64,000 nucleotides of DNA from Hyaloperonospora brassicae (GCA_947650285.1 CANTFL010001180.1:1-64000), one strand, 5' to 3'; numbered from the stretch's first letter, positions 45,347 through 57,382 are shown. Numbers and translations: made by a program. Notes: generated by a model from the sequence alone, not told the origin.

Positions 45347-45778
45347 CTATTCTGCGCCGTACGTGGGAACGACCAAAATGTGCCACTGGTGCAGCCAACA
45401 GCACGCCCTGTAGCGCAGCAAAAAAAGCACAAGATTCGAAAAAAGCGAATCAGAAAAAAATGAGTCGGACTCGTACTGTGCTTCGTGTAATGACATGTTC
45501 TTCGCTCGTACCAGAACATCCAGAGACAAAATCCAGTCATGAATGCCAGCAGCGTAAAAATCCTACAATAAAAACAGTGAGCATTAAGAGCGTCTTAGTA
45601 CTGATTCACGGTACGTCGAACGCAAGAAGGGGCTCCCATGAACAAAACGCGAAACGTACGACGAGTTCTCACGACTCATTTTGCCAGTAATGCCCATGGC
45701 AATCCCGGCAAAACAGGCCATCAATGTCAGCACCAGGTACGTCACGGAACCATTCAGTAGCGGAGCAGGGACTTCCAT
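45347..45778 (-). CDS. V-type ATPase subunit e (Vma9/ATP6V0E-like), three exons
   Basis: Model of 76 residues from exons 45660-45778, 45512-45562 and 45347-45407, with introns of 97 and 104 bp; donors GTACGT and GTACGA, acceptors TAG and CAG, all phases matching. Translation begins MEVPAPLLNGSVTYLVLTLM, and the protein has two hydrophobic segments (VTYLVLTLMACFAGIAMGI; FTLLAFMTGFCLWMFWACCW). It ends LHQWHILVVPTYGAE. Size, two-helix layout and the W-x-LHQW-x-x-LVVP end fit subunit e of the membrane Vo sector, which pumps protons into vacuoles and endosomes. Another small two-helix membrane protein is possible, since conservation is weak in this family. Confidence 0.6.
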
Positions 45779-48700
45779 CGTTTCTTAACGCGACGCACAG
45801 GAAGAGTGCCTGGTCCTAAGCTGAGATCGATTGTGGATTGTACTAAAACATTGCATTCGGGATGCGGGAGTTGGTGTGGTACACACCAAACAATGTGCCG
45901 GCTGGAGGTCCGATCGAAGGAACCATTGCATTCGCCTTCTCGTCGTCCCTTAATCATGACGCGCATAGGATATCGAGCGGTTACTGAGCTCTTCCAGCCC
46001 AATGATAAAGACCATTCGCTACGTGTGGATCAGTCGACACACAGACTAGCAAATACGTGCTACAAAAGGGGAGCTGCTAGTCGACCTGTGCACGCCACTC
46101 GATACAACAAAGTCGTCACCAGAAGCACATGGGGCTTCAACATTCGGCACACGATCAAAAAGGAGGCTGACGTCTCACTCGCTTGGCACTTTCGACACGT
46201 CAATGAGGTGGCGAAAGCGCTTACTTCTGACGTGTGTAGTACACGCTTTAGGGACTAAGGCGTCAGCGTTTTCATAGAGTGACAGAGCCTTGTGCAGACG
46301 TGTACGGCGCTGGTTTCGGCCACAAACATGAACGAAACAGTCACGAAGCGACAGAGAAATTCGTGACCAGTGACTTTGCCATCTTCGCTCGCACTCTGTA
46401 CGCGCCAATCATATCGTAGGCGAAGGAACCCCACGTAGCGTGTCTTTGCGTACGATTGATAGCTGCTTTAGGCAAGGGACGAGCCATGGAAACACGTTGC
46501 CTTGTGAGGTGACTTCGGGACGATCACAACGTTAGCTTAGGTCCAGCAAGCAGCTGTATCCTCCGGCAAACGTACTGCTTTCACGTCAACTGTTCTCTTG
46601 ACGTTATCCGCGCCGGCATATTGTCTTCGATGTATCCCGGTGATGCATCGATCGGGCAAGAGAGTGCTGTCGATAACCTTACGATACAACTGACATGTGC
46701 GATGCGGTGCTACTCATTCGTAGCCCGTGTCAGTTCAACTGGTCATTCAACGACTTGAGCGTTCTCGGTAGATACGCATCTCGGACACTGCCGCATCATT
46801 CGACCGGGTAGAAGCAGGACCGTAACAGCAGTAGCCGTGTCATCCGTTTGACAATTCGTACTCCCTATAAACGTTGGACTCCCCCTCACGACGAGCTGGT
46901 ACGTCTATGAAAGTCTGCTGATGGATATCGGCACTCCGGCTGCGTAGGAAACGTCGACTGATCCCATGCTGCTGCAATCGCTTCAGGATGTCCGGCCTCG
47001 TATACTCACCACACTTGTCATTCATCGCGCCAAAGTAGCCTACCGCGAACTAGAATTAGACGTTGCAGGCGGTGTAAGCACAGCGAAGTTACGGACAGTC
47101 TCAGCGTAAGTGTAGGCAGGGTGCTGATAGTCGACTCGTACCGAGGTGTCGCCACTGGTGGCTTTCTCTTTGGGTTGTTCTTACGTACATGTAGCGTACG
47201 CCATTAGACACCATGACGGCCACAATGTATCTTTTGTCGAGTGTATTTGCTTCATACCAATCCGCAGATCTTTTCTATCGCAAAGTACCACAACGCGCTG
47301 CCGATTCACATCGGTGGTCGATGATCTACTTCATCGTGCCAATGACGGAAATCTCTTGTGGCTACATCTGCGCGAACGAACAAAGTTCGTAGTACGTCTG
47401 ACTGACCTGTATGTCGTAATGGACATGCCACACTTCTCCTCGTTCGAAGCTGAACGCGATACTGAAGTTGCAGCCCTTGTATCCGGCCACTTGGTATGCA
47501 ATGAAGCTATGACAACACTTGCTGTGTGTCACACACTCCGCAGCCTTCGGTTGCACTGTCCATTACGAACACTCAAGACACAGATCGGCTCGGTTGGTCT
47601 CATCGTAGCCTCTAGGCCTCGCGTGTCACGCACTAAACCCAGACGAGATGTTTATACACTTACAAACGTCGCAGAATGATATCGCGGTGGAGTCTCTCTG
47701 CAGCTGCAATAACCATCGTAAGGCTTCCGCCGACCGATTCTTAGCATTGGTGTCCAAGGACGGACACTAGCGCCTTCAGGTGCTGACTGGACGTGGATAT
47801 CGATCAAGTTGAAAGCGCCAAGTCAAAAAGTAAACAAACAGAACACTTAGGACTCTTGGGGATGACCCTCCGAATATCGAGTCTGGCTGCAGTAAAACTA
47901 CGTTCAGACGGCGGCTTGCGTGAGGCAGAAGCCCAGGAATCGTCAGCCAGCCTTACGAGCGCGACTCTAGTGAGCATCCCACAAATAGGGTGCACGCGTA
48001 TCGACACGACCGTAGCCATCGACAAGCTGTTGTGATGACGCATGTCTTCGTTCAGCCTGCTGCGCGCTACCACATGTTGCAAGACTTCCTTGCGTCATGC
48101 GTGTCCTCATCAGGCTCTTGAATGCGCCGAACCATGACGTCGGAAGGCACTATGCATTGACACGTGACCCCAATCGAACCAACACGTTCACGACAAATGA
48201 TCCCCGAAATAGGGTCGTCCAGCCGAGTTCAGCGCGCGTAACGTCTCGCCGGCTTGTGTGGGTTCAATCTTGTGTTGACAAGATCGACAGAGAGCACCAC
48301 TTTTCTTATCACCGCGACGTGGCGGCAATGTGTGTGTACATCCTGTTCGTGCCCACGTGATTTGCTGTCAGCAGCGTGTTGCGGTCGCGCGTATGACGTC
48401 ACGTTCTAGTTTACCGCCACGCAACAAGCCGTGCAGCAACTGAGCCGGCACACTTACCCTGCAATTCGAGCCAAACAGCAGCTAAGACAGAAAGACACAA
48501 ACGCAGCACAACGGAGAAGAAGAAGAAGAAGAAGGAGAGAGAGATTGGAAAAAACAACACTACGCCACCAGTCGCGACCTTATCTGTTCTCGTCCAGCAC
48601 TCTCGTTCTTCGACCGTCTTTGCACGACAACGTCGCCTCGATCCCTCATCCATTGCCTACCCGAGAGTGTCAAAACGTGCCACACGTTGCAAAGCAGCAG

Positions 48701-48903
48701 CAGCAGCACAGACTGTATGGGAAACTCCCCTTGCCAAACGCACCTCGCAGCGCGATATCGCTTTTCACAGGGCCTGGACCCCACCGTCGGCTCCAACGGC
48801 TCACTTTCGAATCTGCGTCTCCGTCCGCACGTCCCGACGCGGCTTTCGCCTCTGCCCCAACTCTGCACACGCGCGCGCCCCCGTCCTCTGGGCCACGTTG
48901 ATC
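45779..48903. other. Intergenic with MIPS leader
   Basis: 3.1 kb between the V-ATPase candidate and MIPS. Open frames (for example 47146-47679) have no recognisable motif and atypical composition. The last 450 bases contain A/G-rich tracts near 48515-48550 and are probably the MIPS promoter and leader. Confidence 0.5.
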
Positions 48904-50460
48904 ATGGCGTCGTCGGACTTTCTCAGCGACCCGTTCACGGTGAACAGCAAGAACGTCGAGTACACGGACGACGAGATCACGTCGCACTACTCGTACACGA
49001 CCACGCGCGTCGAGGGGAACGTGGCCACGCCCCTGGACGTCAAGTACACGCTCAAGACGCAGCGCCGAGTGCCTCGTCTCGGGGTCATGATTGTCGGCCT
49101 CGGGGGCAACAATGGCTCGACGTTGGTGGCCAGCGTCCTCGCGAACAAGCACCACCTGACGTGGACCACGAAAGAAGGCGTGCAGGAGCCCAATTACTTT
49201 GGCTCGATCACGCAGGCGTCGACGGTCCGACTCGGGTCGAACGCCCAGGGCGAAGGCGTGTACATTCCGTTCCACAATCTCTTGCCCATGGTCGCGCCCA
49301 ATGATCTGGTCCTTGGCGGCTGGGACATTTCGTCGCTCAACTTGGCCGACGCGATGAAAAGAGCGCAAGTGCTCGACTTTGACTTGCAGCGCCAGTTGGT
49401 GCCGTACCTCGAATCCATGTCGCCCCTCCCGTCGATCTACTACCCGGACTTCATTGCCGCAAACCAGGCAGATCGGGCGGACAATGTATTGCCTGGTTCC
49501 AAGCAGGACCACTTGGACGCTGTGCGCCGCCACATTCGGGACTTTAAACAGAGCAACAACCTCGACAAGGTCATTGTGCTCTGGTCGGCCAACACGGAGC
49601 GCTTTTCGGACATTATCGACGGCGTGAACGACACGTCGGCGCATTTGCTGTCGGCCATTCAGGCCAACGAAGCGGAAGTGTCGCCGTCGACGATCTTTGC
49701 CGTCGCGTCCATTCTCGAAGGCTGTTCGTACATTAACGGCAGTCCTCAGAACACGTTTGTGCCTGGCGTGCTGGACCTGGCCGAGGAGAAGAAGGTGTTT
49801 ATAGGCGGCGACGACTTCAAGTCGGGGCAGACCAAGATCAAGTCGGTGCTCGTGGACTTCCTCGTGTCAGCTGGGATCAAGCCCACGTCGATCGTGAGCT
49901 ACAACCATCTCGGCAATAACGACGGCAAGAACCTCTCGGCCCCGCAGCAGTTTCGGTCCAAGGAGATTTCCAAGTCGAACGTCGTGGACGATATGGTCGC
50001 GTCCAATCGGCTGCTGTACAAGGAGCACGAGCACCCGGACCACGTTGTCGTGATCAAGTACGTGCCGTACGTGGGTGACAGCAAGCGCGCGTTGGACGAG
50101 TACACGTCCAAGATCTTTATGAACGGCACGAACACGATCTCCATGCACAATACGTGCGAAGACTCGTTGCTGGCGTCGCCGCTGATCCTCGACCTTGTGC
50201 TCATCTGTGAGCTCGCGGAGCGCATTACGCTCAAGAAGGACGACGCGTCGTCGGACTTTGAGCACTTGCACTCGGTGCTGTCTCTCCTCAGCTACATGCT
50301 CAAGGCCCCGCTCGTCCCGCGTGGCACGCCCGTGGTGAACGCGCTCTTTGCGCAGCGCGAGTGCATGATCAACCTCTTCCGCGCGTGCGTTGGGCTTGCC
50401 CCGGAGAACCACATGATGCTCGAGAACAAGTTGTTTAGCGAGCTTTGTGCGCGCCAGTGA
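48904..50460 (+). CDS. INO1: myo-Inositol-1-phosphate synthase
   Basis: Converts glucose 6-phosphate to inositol 3-phosphate with NAD, the first step of inositol synthesis and so of phosphoinositides and phytate. 518 residues in one exon, the normal family length. Signatures: the NAD-binding loop [10 protein letters not shown] near residue 70, [53 protein letters not shown], and [20 protein letters not shown] with [10 protein letters not shown]. The start [20 protein letters not shown] matches the family N-terminus; an in-frame upstream extension is rejected. Third positions are strongly G/C-biased compared with neighbours, suggesting high expression. The long antisense open frame opposite it is a codon-bias shadow. 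Confidence 0.97.
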   Translation: MASSDFLSDPFTVNSKNVEYTDDEITSHYSYTTTRVEGNVATPLDVKYTLKTQRRVPRLGVMIVGLGGNNGSTLVASVLANKHHLTWTTKEGVQEPNYFGSITQASTVRLGSNAQGEGVYIPFHNLLPMVAPNDLVLGGWDISSLNLADAMKRAQVLDFDLQRQLVPYLESMSPLPSIYYPDFIAANQADRADNVLPGSKQDHLDAVRRHIRDFKQSNNLDKVIVLWSANTERFSDIIDGVNDTSAHLLSAIQANEAEVSPSTIFAVASILEGCSYINGSPQNTFVPGVLDLAEEKKVFIGGDDFKSGQTKIKSVLVDFLVSAGIKPTSIVSYNHLGNNDGKNLSAPQQFRSKEISKSNVVDDMVASNRLLYKEHEHPDHVVVIKYVPYVGDSKRALDEYTSKIFMNGTNTISMHNTCEDSLLASPLILDLVLICELAERITLKKDDASSDFEHLHSVLSLLSYMLKAPLVPRGTPVVNALFAQRECMINLFRACVGLAPENHMMLENKLFSELCARQ

Positions 50461-50816
50461 GCACACGGACTGCACGCTGCGAACAATAAGTACCACGCGA
50501 CGGGATCCGACCGATTGCTAGGGTGATATTGTCTCGCGGTGATTGGCGGTATTGCAATACAACAGGGCGCGCCCGTGCGTCGACGACTGAACCGAGGCTA
50601 AAAATAGAACCGATCAACAAGGAACAACGCCGAGCGTGGTCCGTTTTGTCGAAATGTGCAGCCCACGGTTTTGTCGCGCCAAAGTCGGGGGTGGGTACAC
50701 GTGGCCGCCCCCCGCTCATTGGCTGAGCGCATCGACGGGGGCCCTAACGTTACTACTGTGCACGACTTTTGGCTCTGACACTTCGACATCTCGAGCAGCT
50801 CCGCGAGATCAGTGCC

Positions 50817-51092
50817 ATGGCGACCCCTGCGAAAATGCGCCTGCGCTCCGACAAGCACTTGGGCAACATCACGAAGCGCGGCCGCGTGGCGCAGCCAGCA
50901 AAGGTGCGGAGCGGCGTACCGCTCGTTTGTTGCAGTGTGCGCTCGGCGGTTGTCACCTCACTGTGAGTGCGTGTATGAATGCAGGAAGAAAAGGGCTACA
51001 GTGTGGGTCCGTTGCTGCTCGGCTTCCTCGTGTTTGTGCTCGTGGGGTCGTCGCTGGTGCAGATGCTGCAGATGGCTCGGGGCAGTGAGTAA
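50817..51092 (+). CDS. RAMP4/SERP-like ER membrane protein, two exons
   Basis: A 64-residue protein from exons 50817-50903 and 50985-51092 with an 81-bp intron (GTGCGG...TGCAG, phase 0). Exon 1 reads MATPAKMRLRSDKHLGNITK then RGRVAQPAK; exon 2 reads EEKGYSVGPLLLGFLVFVLV then GSSLVQMLQMARGSE. Size, the M-R-x-x-x-D/E-K-H-x-x-N-I-T-x-R-G motif, the GPxLL start of the single C-terminal membrane helix, and the tail match the RAMP4/SERP1/YSY6 family. These tail-anchored proteins sit at the Sec61 translocon and help during ER stress. The gene lies 357 bp downstream of MIPS and next to another ER-stress candidate. Confidence 0.85.
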
Positions 51093-51139
51093 AGGGGGTC
51101 TCGTCTCGGTGCATTTGCTCCGCGAGAGTGCGTAGAAGA

Positions 51140-51210
51140 AAGCGAGAAAGAGAGAGAGAGAGACGACGGCGACAATGAGAGAGAGAGACGACGGCGACAA
51201 TGAGAGATGG
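51140..51210. repeat. AG-rich tract with a duplicated unit
   Basis: Two tandem copies of AGAGAGAGACGACGGCGACAATG-like sequence (about 51154-51203) within GA-rich sequence after the RAMP4 stop codon. Confidence 0.8.
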
Positions 51211-51565
51211 TGTGTTGCTGGTGCTGCAGTGCGGACGGTCGTCGCGCTGACCTTTTCAGATCGGGTCAGTCAGTCACTTGTCGACGGCAAGCAGCACGAA
51301 CGCTCCCCAACTTAATCGTGAAAACCCTTTTTCCGTTTCTCTAGTAGAGCGTTTTTTCTCTCTCTCTCTCACTGCCGGTATGGAGTTCACAAGGACCTTC
51401 ACGATCGAGAAGATGTCGTTCGTTGGTCGCGCATGTAATGTATCATGTTGGGTGGTCGTGCACTAGCGATCGATGGTGGTCGAGCCGTTGCTGAATGAAT
51501 GCTACCGCCACAATGCTTGGCAACGGAACGCACAGTCCCGCAGTGCCCCACGTGTCGGCAGTTCT

Positions 51566-52414
51566 CTACAATTCCGAGTGCGTCGACTCGGTCTCTTTGA
51601 TCTTGGCGATAAAGTCGGCCTTCTCCACACATCCAACGCACTCGACGCCACGGTCGCCCAGGATCTTCCGCAGCTGCTTCACGCGCATCTTCGAGTAGTC
51701 GGTGTTGGCGTCCGTCTTGACCGCTGCACGACGCCATCCATATCACACCACACACACGCAACCAGCCAGTTACACTACCGACACATGATATACACGCGTG
51801 CAACTGTAGTCAGGCGCACAGTTGATGCATAGACGTACGGTATCGCATGGAGCAAAAGTCCGGGTTCTTGTGTTCGAGATACTTGCAGACCTTGAGCGAC
51901 TCCTTGTTCATCACGACTTGACGAGCCACGTCCGACTTCATCGGCTCTAGATTGTAGCACTGCAGCACCACCATCGTCGCATTCATCATAATGGCACGTA
52001 TACGACAATGCGACACACGACACAAGAGGAAACCAGTGAGTCTTTTGCCGACCAGATCGACCACTCCATCAGCGTCGTACCAGTTTGTTGTCTTTCCTGT
52101 TGAGCTTCTTGCCGCACTGCTTCGTGACGGCCAGTTCAGCCACCTCCTGCTCTTTCTTCCCTGGACTCTCCGACTTGAGCTGCTTGTACGTGCTCTTTAG
52201 GTCGTTGATCACCTTGACGCACACTGGATCAAAAGCACGCTTTTCAGTACACTCGAGCGCAAACAGTCTCCATAGGAACTTCACCACAAACACACAAACA
52301 CACATACACACACACACCTTCACATTCTTTTTCGTCCGTGCTTTGCACCGCTGAAGTCGAGCGAAACGCCAGCGCGACGAGTGCGACAAGTGCGAGACGC
52401 TTTGAGCTCCACAT
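51566..52414 (-). CDS. MANF/ARMET-like secreted or ER-resident protein, four exons
   Basis: Model of 172 residues from exons 52318-52414, 52081-52223, 51839-51959 and 51566-51723; all introns GT-AG (94, 121 and 115 bp) and in phase. It starts with a signal peptide (MWSSKRLALVALVALAFRST). An N-terminal saposin-like half has CEVCVKVINDL, KQCGKKLNRKDNKLC, ESLKVC and PDFC. The C-terminal half is SAP-like with MRVKQLRKILGDRGVECVGC and ADFIAKIKE. Eight cysteines, including the CxxC of the second domain, match animal MANF/CDNF in number and order. The last four residues HSEL resemble a KDEL-type ER-retention signal. In animals MANF is an ER-stress protein that binds the chaperone GRP78; a similar role here is inference. 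Confidence 0.82.
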
Positions 52415-52703
52415 GGTTTATGCACCCAAAACACTGCGGACGTGGTCGCGAATATTCAGAAATGACATTTGGTGGTCTGTTGGACGCGTGTCCGGGGAAC
52501 ATACATATGTTGTGTAAAGTACGCAACTGGTATCGCCTTCTAACAAATCAAAGAGGTATTAAGTTTCGATTCACGAACGCATACACACTCGTACGCAGCG
52601 ATAAACTCGACTCGATAGATTCGGGGATATCAACTGTGCACAGACAGACTGCCACGTGGACCTCGCGCCGCACAATGGCTACATCCGAGTATCGCTGTTT
52701 TGC

Positions 52704-54710
52704 CTACGAGTAGCGGGTTTGCAAGTCGTTGAAAAAGCCGCTTGTCATGTTTTTGAGCTTCTCGTGACAATGACGAGGACAGCATAAGGACAATGACAAT
52801 AAAACGCGACACAATGGTTAGCACGGCGGTGCACACAATGTAGCAACGCTTTCAACGTCCCCCACAAAAGTACCTTGGCCGCCTTGCTGGCCACGCTGTC
52901 CTTCATTAGCTGCAACTGATACGCCGCCTCATCGGTCACTACAATCGGGACCCACAGCACCATGTACAAGTAGTGAGTGAGCAACCGTTCCATACATACG
53001 CGTGATCATTCGTAACAAACGTACTCTCTCCGGAAGTTGATTGGCCTCTCGGGTCGTTTCCGTAGAAAGCATCGCTCGAAATTGACTGCGAGCCCTGGAA
53101 GCGTAAAAGCTGCGAGCTATCCACTTGCACCGCTTCGCCACTGAAAAAATTATCCGATGATATGGACTTGGCGTTCTTGTATTTGTCGAGCGTCTGCGTC
53201 TCGCCCGCATCCATATGATGCATTACCGATGCAGGTGCAGCTCTGGCTGCTAAGCGGTCACTGTGCAGCAACATACAATGACGAGTTAGATGTGCGCTGG
53301 CACACCCCATAGTCTAGTTGACGACACACTTACGCCTCAGCCTCCTGCAGCGCCCGTGCTAGTGCTTCGTCGTCCTCAATCTGCTTTTCTGCCGACAGTT
53401 CCTCGGCAGTGGGGGGAGGGGGCGGTGGGTTCTACGAACGACAACACAAGGGACGTGCAAGTACACCAGTGAGTATACGTCGCCCAGCGCACGATCGTTC
53501 GAGTTGACGCACTTCGAACGGGATGTCGTCAAAGTCAAAGTCGCCTGCGCCAGTCGACAATTTCGTAGCTCCTAGACGAGTCGCCTTGCCTCCTGTTGAA
53601 AGCTGCGTAGTGCCCGAGACAAGCAGCCGAAATGCCATTGTCAATACACATCGTTCGGCAAAGCGGAACATGTCAGCAACGTAGCTCGGTACCTTGCCGC
53701 GCGACTTCAGTCGTCCAGAACTAGTCGCAGCGGGCGTCATCGCGTCACCACTTTTCGCTCCTAGCAGTACGACAGGGCGGTTGACATGTAGCAGCCCCGA
53801 CTGCGACGCCCGAGGCACATCTGACGATGGCTTATTCGCAGCAGAAACGGTAGCCATCTCACGCTTCAGGTGTCCGTTCACAGTAGTTGCCGATCCGTTC
53901 TCACTTTTGATCTCCACGTGCTTTACTAGCGCATCAAGACCGTCCACTTCGTTGTCACGGAGATTCTATTCACGCAAAAAGACCCAGTTACGACATGAGC
54001 CTCCAGCTCTTTCGCCGCACACACGCACGAAACCACGAAACCACCACAACGTCACTGTCAGGCACCACATGTACACACCTTTTCCTCCACGACTGGCGCG
54101 ACGATCGGCAGCGTCGCTGCTTTGATCTTCTTTGCCAGCACCAACTTGTACATGTTGGCAGCTTTCGAGTTGTATTTGGCTTCAATCTGCACGCCCAAAA
54201 GAGCACAACCAACACACAGAGAGAACATACAAAAAAGTACACCCAAGCACGAAACAGCACCGAAACACCAGTGTAAGCAAACACATTGATGCAAAGAAGC
54301 AGAGGGAGAACGAGGCCCTCGTGACAAGGTCGTCGTCGTCATCATCATCATCATCATCATCGTCATCATCCTGCACATCGGCCAGCACCTACACTAGTCA
54401 TCTCTGCTGCCCCGTGCTGCCGAAAGAACTTGCGCGCCTCTGCGTTGCCGCCCTCGGACATAGACTTGAGCTGGTCTTCGGTCCACTCGTCCATGTCAAT
54501 GGACCGTACGAACGACAGGTGCACGCCCAGACGGCGGTGATAGCCCGAGCAGTCGAGACAGATAAAGACGCCGTAGGTGACCGTGGCCCACGTCGGGTGC
54601 CGCTTGTTGCAGTCGAAACATCCCTTGTTGGCCACGGACGAGCGCAGTTTGTGGAAGTACGCGTCGCGCACTGCCGTCGGGACGTACACGGGTTTGCTCG
54701 GAGAGCTCAT
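52704..54710 (-). CDS. ArfGAP of the Glo3/ArfGAP2-3 type, seven exons
   Basis: Activates GTP hydrolysis on Arf in COPI vesicle traffic. Model of 444 residues: exons 54393-54710, 54079-54186, 53513-53965, 53334-53431, 53025-53260, 52874-52938 and 52704-52760, all GT-AG and in phase. Exon 1 encodes the zinc-finger GAP domain with C-x2-C-x16-C-x2-C ([24 protein letters not shown]) and the catalytic arginine in [16 protein letters not shown]. Exon 2 has [20 protein letters not shown], typical of Glo3/ArfGAP2-3. The middle is low-complexity; exon 4 is P- and acid-rich with [13 protein letters not shown], similar to ubiquitin-interacting motifs. The C-terminus ([16 protein letters not shown]) fits the family's amphipathic end. 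Intron 1 contains an ATC repeat. Confidence 0.88.
54339..54370. repeat. ATC/GAT microsatellite in ArfGAP intron 1
   Basis: Short run of CAT repeats (TCATCATCATCATCATCATC, then CGTCATCATCC). On the minus strand it makes the poly-D/M open frames, which are not coding. Confidence 0.9.
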
Positions 54711-54886
54711 GACGCGACGAGTCGGTCGTCGATTTGGGTCGCGAGCGGCTAAATTCGGTTGAATCGGGCGCGAGCGATTTTGGGTTTGCCTCTGGGCTTA
54801 TTTTGGGAGATTACGCTCGAGTCGATGCTATTGAGTGGAGATTTCGTTGTCAAGCAAACAGTCGGTACATCTTGCATCGTTCTTGT

Positions 54887-55268
54887 GTATGTATGTATGT
54901 ATGTATGTATGTATGTATGTATGTATGTATGTATGTATGTATGTATGTATGTATGTATGTATGTATGTATGTATGTATGTATGTATGTATGTATGTATGT
55001 ATGTATGTATGTATGTATGTATGTATGTATGTATGTATGTATGTATGTATGTATGTATGTATGTATGTATGTATGTATGTATGTATGTATGTATGTATGT
55101 ATGTATGTATGTATGTATGTATGTATGTATGTATGTATGTATGTATGTATGTATGTATGTATGTATGTATGTATGTATGTATGTATGTATGTATGTATGT
55201 ATGTATGTATGTATGTATGTATGTATGTATGTATGTATGTATGTATGTATGTATGTATGTATGTATGT
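54887..55268. repeat. Perfect (GTAT)n array, about 95 units
   Basis: 382 bp of uninterrupted GTAT repeat. The four-base period shifts frame each turn and contains no stop codon on either strand, so all six frames stay open; the apparent 160-210-residue CMYV or HTYI repeat proteins are artefacts. Confidence 0.98.
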
Positions 55269-56420
55269 GCATACGAATAGGTCGAAGGAGACCAAATTGT
55301 TTAGCATGTCGTCGACCCGCATCGTGTCTTAATGGCGTGTTATCCGACTGGATGATTGATATGCGAAAGTCGTAGCTGTTTCCAAGCAGCTTTGGACCCT
55401 GCTGAGCTCCTGTGATTCGTTGCGAAGGGTCGATACTGCTTGCACGATCTAATGCTCTCAAGCCGTGCCTGTATCATTGTTCGTAGTACTAGTTGACCTT
55501 CTAATCTGGTTACAGAACAGCACAAAACGAACACACCGGCATGATACGAGCTCGTCCAAACGCCCTTCCGGTTGGTCTCACCAGCTGTGAATAGCCATGT
55601 CGGACCCATAGCGAAAAAGCAATACTGCATCGGCTTGCGTATGACAAGCACCGGCAAACGCGCTACATTTGTTCGCACAAGTCGATCTTGCTCTACACCA
55701 CCATCCTCGTCTTTCGGCTTTTATCGCGTAGAATCATAAAGGCCTTCATGCTTGCTACGTACATGGTGCACATCAAGAAGGAACAAGATTCGGTTCGCCA
55801 GAAAGTCGCATCTTGCAAGAGCTTACGTACTCACGCTTGGACACATCCGAACGCACAAGGTAAAGCGCTTTACTCGCACAAACAGTATTTATTCCACATC
55901 GAGAGTCCGAACAAGGGCAGCATCCTGTGTCTGCGCCATATGCACATCGGTGACACTCTGCATAGGCTCACTTTGACATTGCCGGTCGACATGCAAGGAC
56001 CGTGTGCGCGAACCTAAACTTTCGCTATTCCGATTACCGTGGACCACCAATCGACGAATTAAACCGGCCTTTAGAGAACCTTGACTCACGAAGAACCGCG
56101 CAATAAGTGGCGGCGACAGCTCGTCTGGATCTGAACACTCCCCGGATAGGCCTCTCCTCACGTCGGCTTAGCCAACGCTATACGGTCCTGTACCTACCCT
56201 TAGGGTTACCCCACCATGCGTGAAGGGTTTGAGACGCAACGATACCGAGCCTGGTTCGTTCGATGCAGAAACGTCACATGCCATGAGTCTGTAGCTTCGG
56301 TCAGCTTCGAACGCTCGACCTGTTGGGTCTCAGAGAGGACAGTCGAAGTAAGTCGTTCCACCCTTGCAGAATACGAGTCTTTACAGAATCAAGCGTAGAT
56401 AATCTACAAGTGCTACCAAG
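55269..56420. other. Intergenic with possible element interior
   Basis: No gene is recognised. The last about 60 bases before 56421 (AATACGAGTCTTTACAG...GTGCTACCAAG) resemble the primer-site region inside the E1 5' LTR, so part of a decayed element interior may lie here. Confidence 0.45.
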
Positions 56421-56978
56421 TGTAGCGGATATACCACTGCTCTTTGCCGGAGGAAGTCATAGACTCAAAGAGCCAATTTGTCCGTGATAAAGAACAACGA
56501 CTCCCAGAGTGCCCCACCAATGGGTTCTAGCAACTGAACCGAGTCAACCTTCTATTTAGCACTACGACACACGAGTAAACCCTGCTACAGAACAACTCGA
56601 CAAGTCTACTACCTTGACTAAGCTTTTATATCTGGTAAAAGGGATTCAATGACAGAAAATTTGCAGCATACAGTGCTCATGCGTGTATGCCTTGAGAAAG
56701 CTTTACATCTTTGCGATCTAAGACGCCTTGGCAAGGCACGTGCTTTCTAGTGATCAAAGTGTGATCTAATAATTATTTCATTTGCACGCGGAGTGGAACC
56801 CGTCTGAGGACCTTAATGCAAAGTTTCATCGCTACTAAGTAACAACCGAAACGCATTTTGTAGGCGGTATTAACGTCTCCAGAACCATGCATGGTACTAT
56901 CTGAGCAACATGAGTGGTACACTACAGGATGCACGAACCCATACCGAGGTCGTACTTCCACAGTGTACCGCCGTTACA
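56421..56978 (-). repeat. Degenerate E1-family LTR remnant
   Basis: About 558 bp starting TGTAGCGGAT and ending GTACCGCCGTTACA. Shared with the E1 LTR are the preceding GTGCTACCAA (primer site), ACTCAAAGAG, AAGACGCCTTGGCAAGGCACG and the terminal hairpin. It is highly diverged, and no partner LTR is visible downstream, so it is a solo LTR or fragment on the minus strand. Confidence 0.72.
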
Positions 56979-57382
56979 GTAATGCATAAGTCAGTGGAAG
57001 CTAAAGGAATTGACGTAGTGCGTTGAGCTTAACAATGGCACCCATCGAAAGCTCTCGAGAAAATTGACATACGAGCGGGATAAGATAGGCGCATCATCGA
57101 GGCGAAGATCGGGCAGTGGGTCATGCATGCAAATTTATATTGTCCAGTCCATACAAAGAGTTTGACGACGCTGCTGTAGTTGAATCCCTGCTGATAGATA
57201 TCTTACGGAATGCAAAACACCTGGTGAAATATTTCGCTTCGCTTCGCTTCCTTACTCCTCTGACATGCATGAAGATCGCTCTATCGTCATACGGAAAGCG
57301 CTGGGCGAAAATTGACTGTTAATGGGGTTATTCCTTTGTGGCGGAAACTACATAAATATACCCTCGCGGATTCTACCAAACG

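Noticed and set aside
48670..49644. 324-residue open frame antisense to MIPS
   Set aside because: Shadow of strong G/C bias at third positions of MIPS; composition (R, V, H, D) is not protein-like and no motif is seen.
54734..55461. Open frames of 160-210 residues with CMYV or HTYI repeats on both strands
   Set aside because: They are products of the perfect GTAT array, which has no stop codon in any frame.
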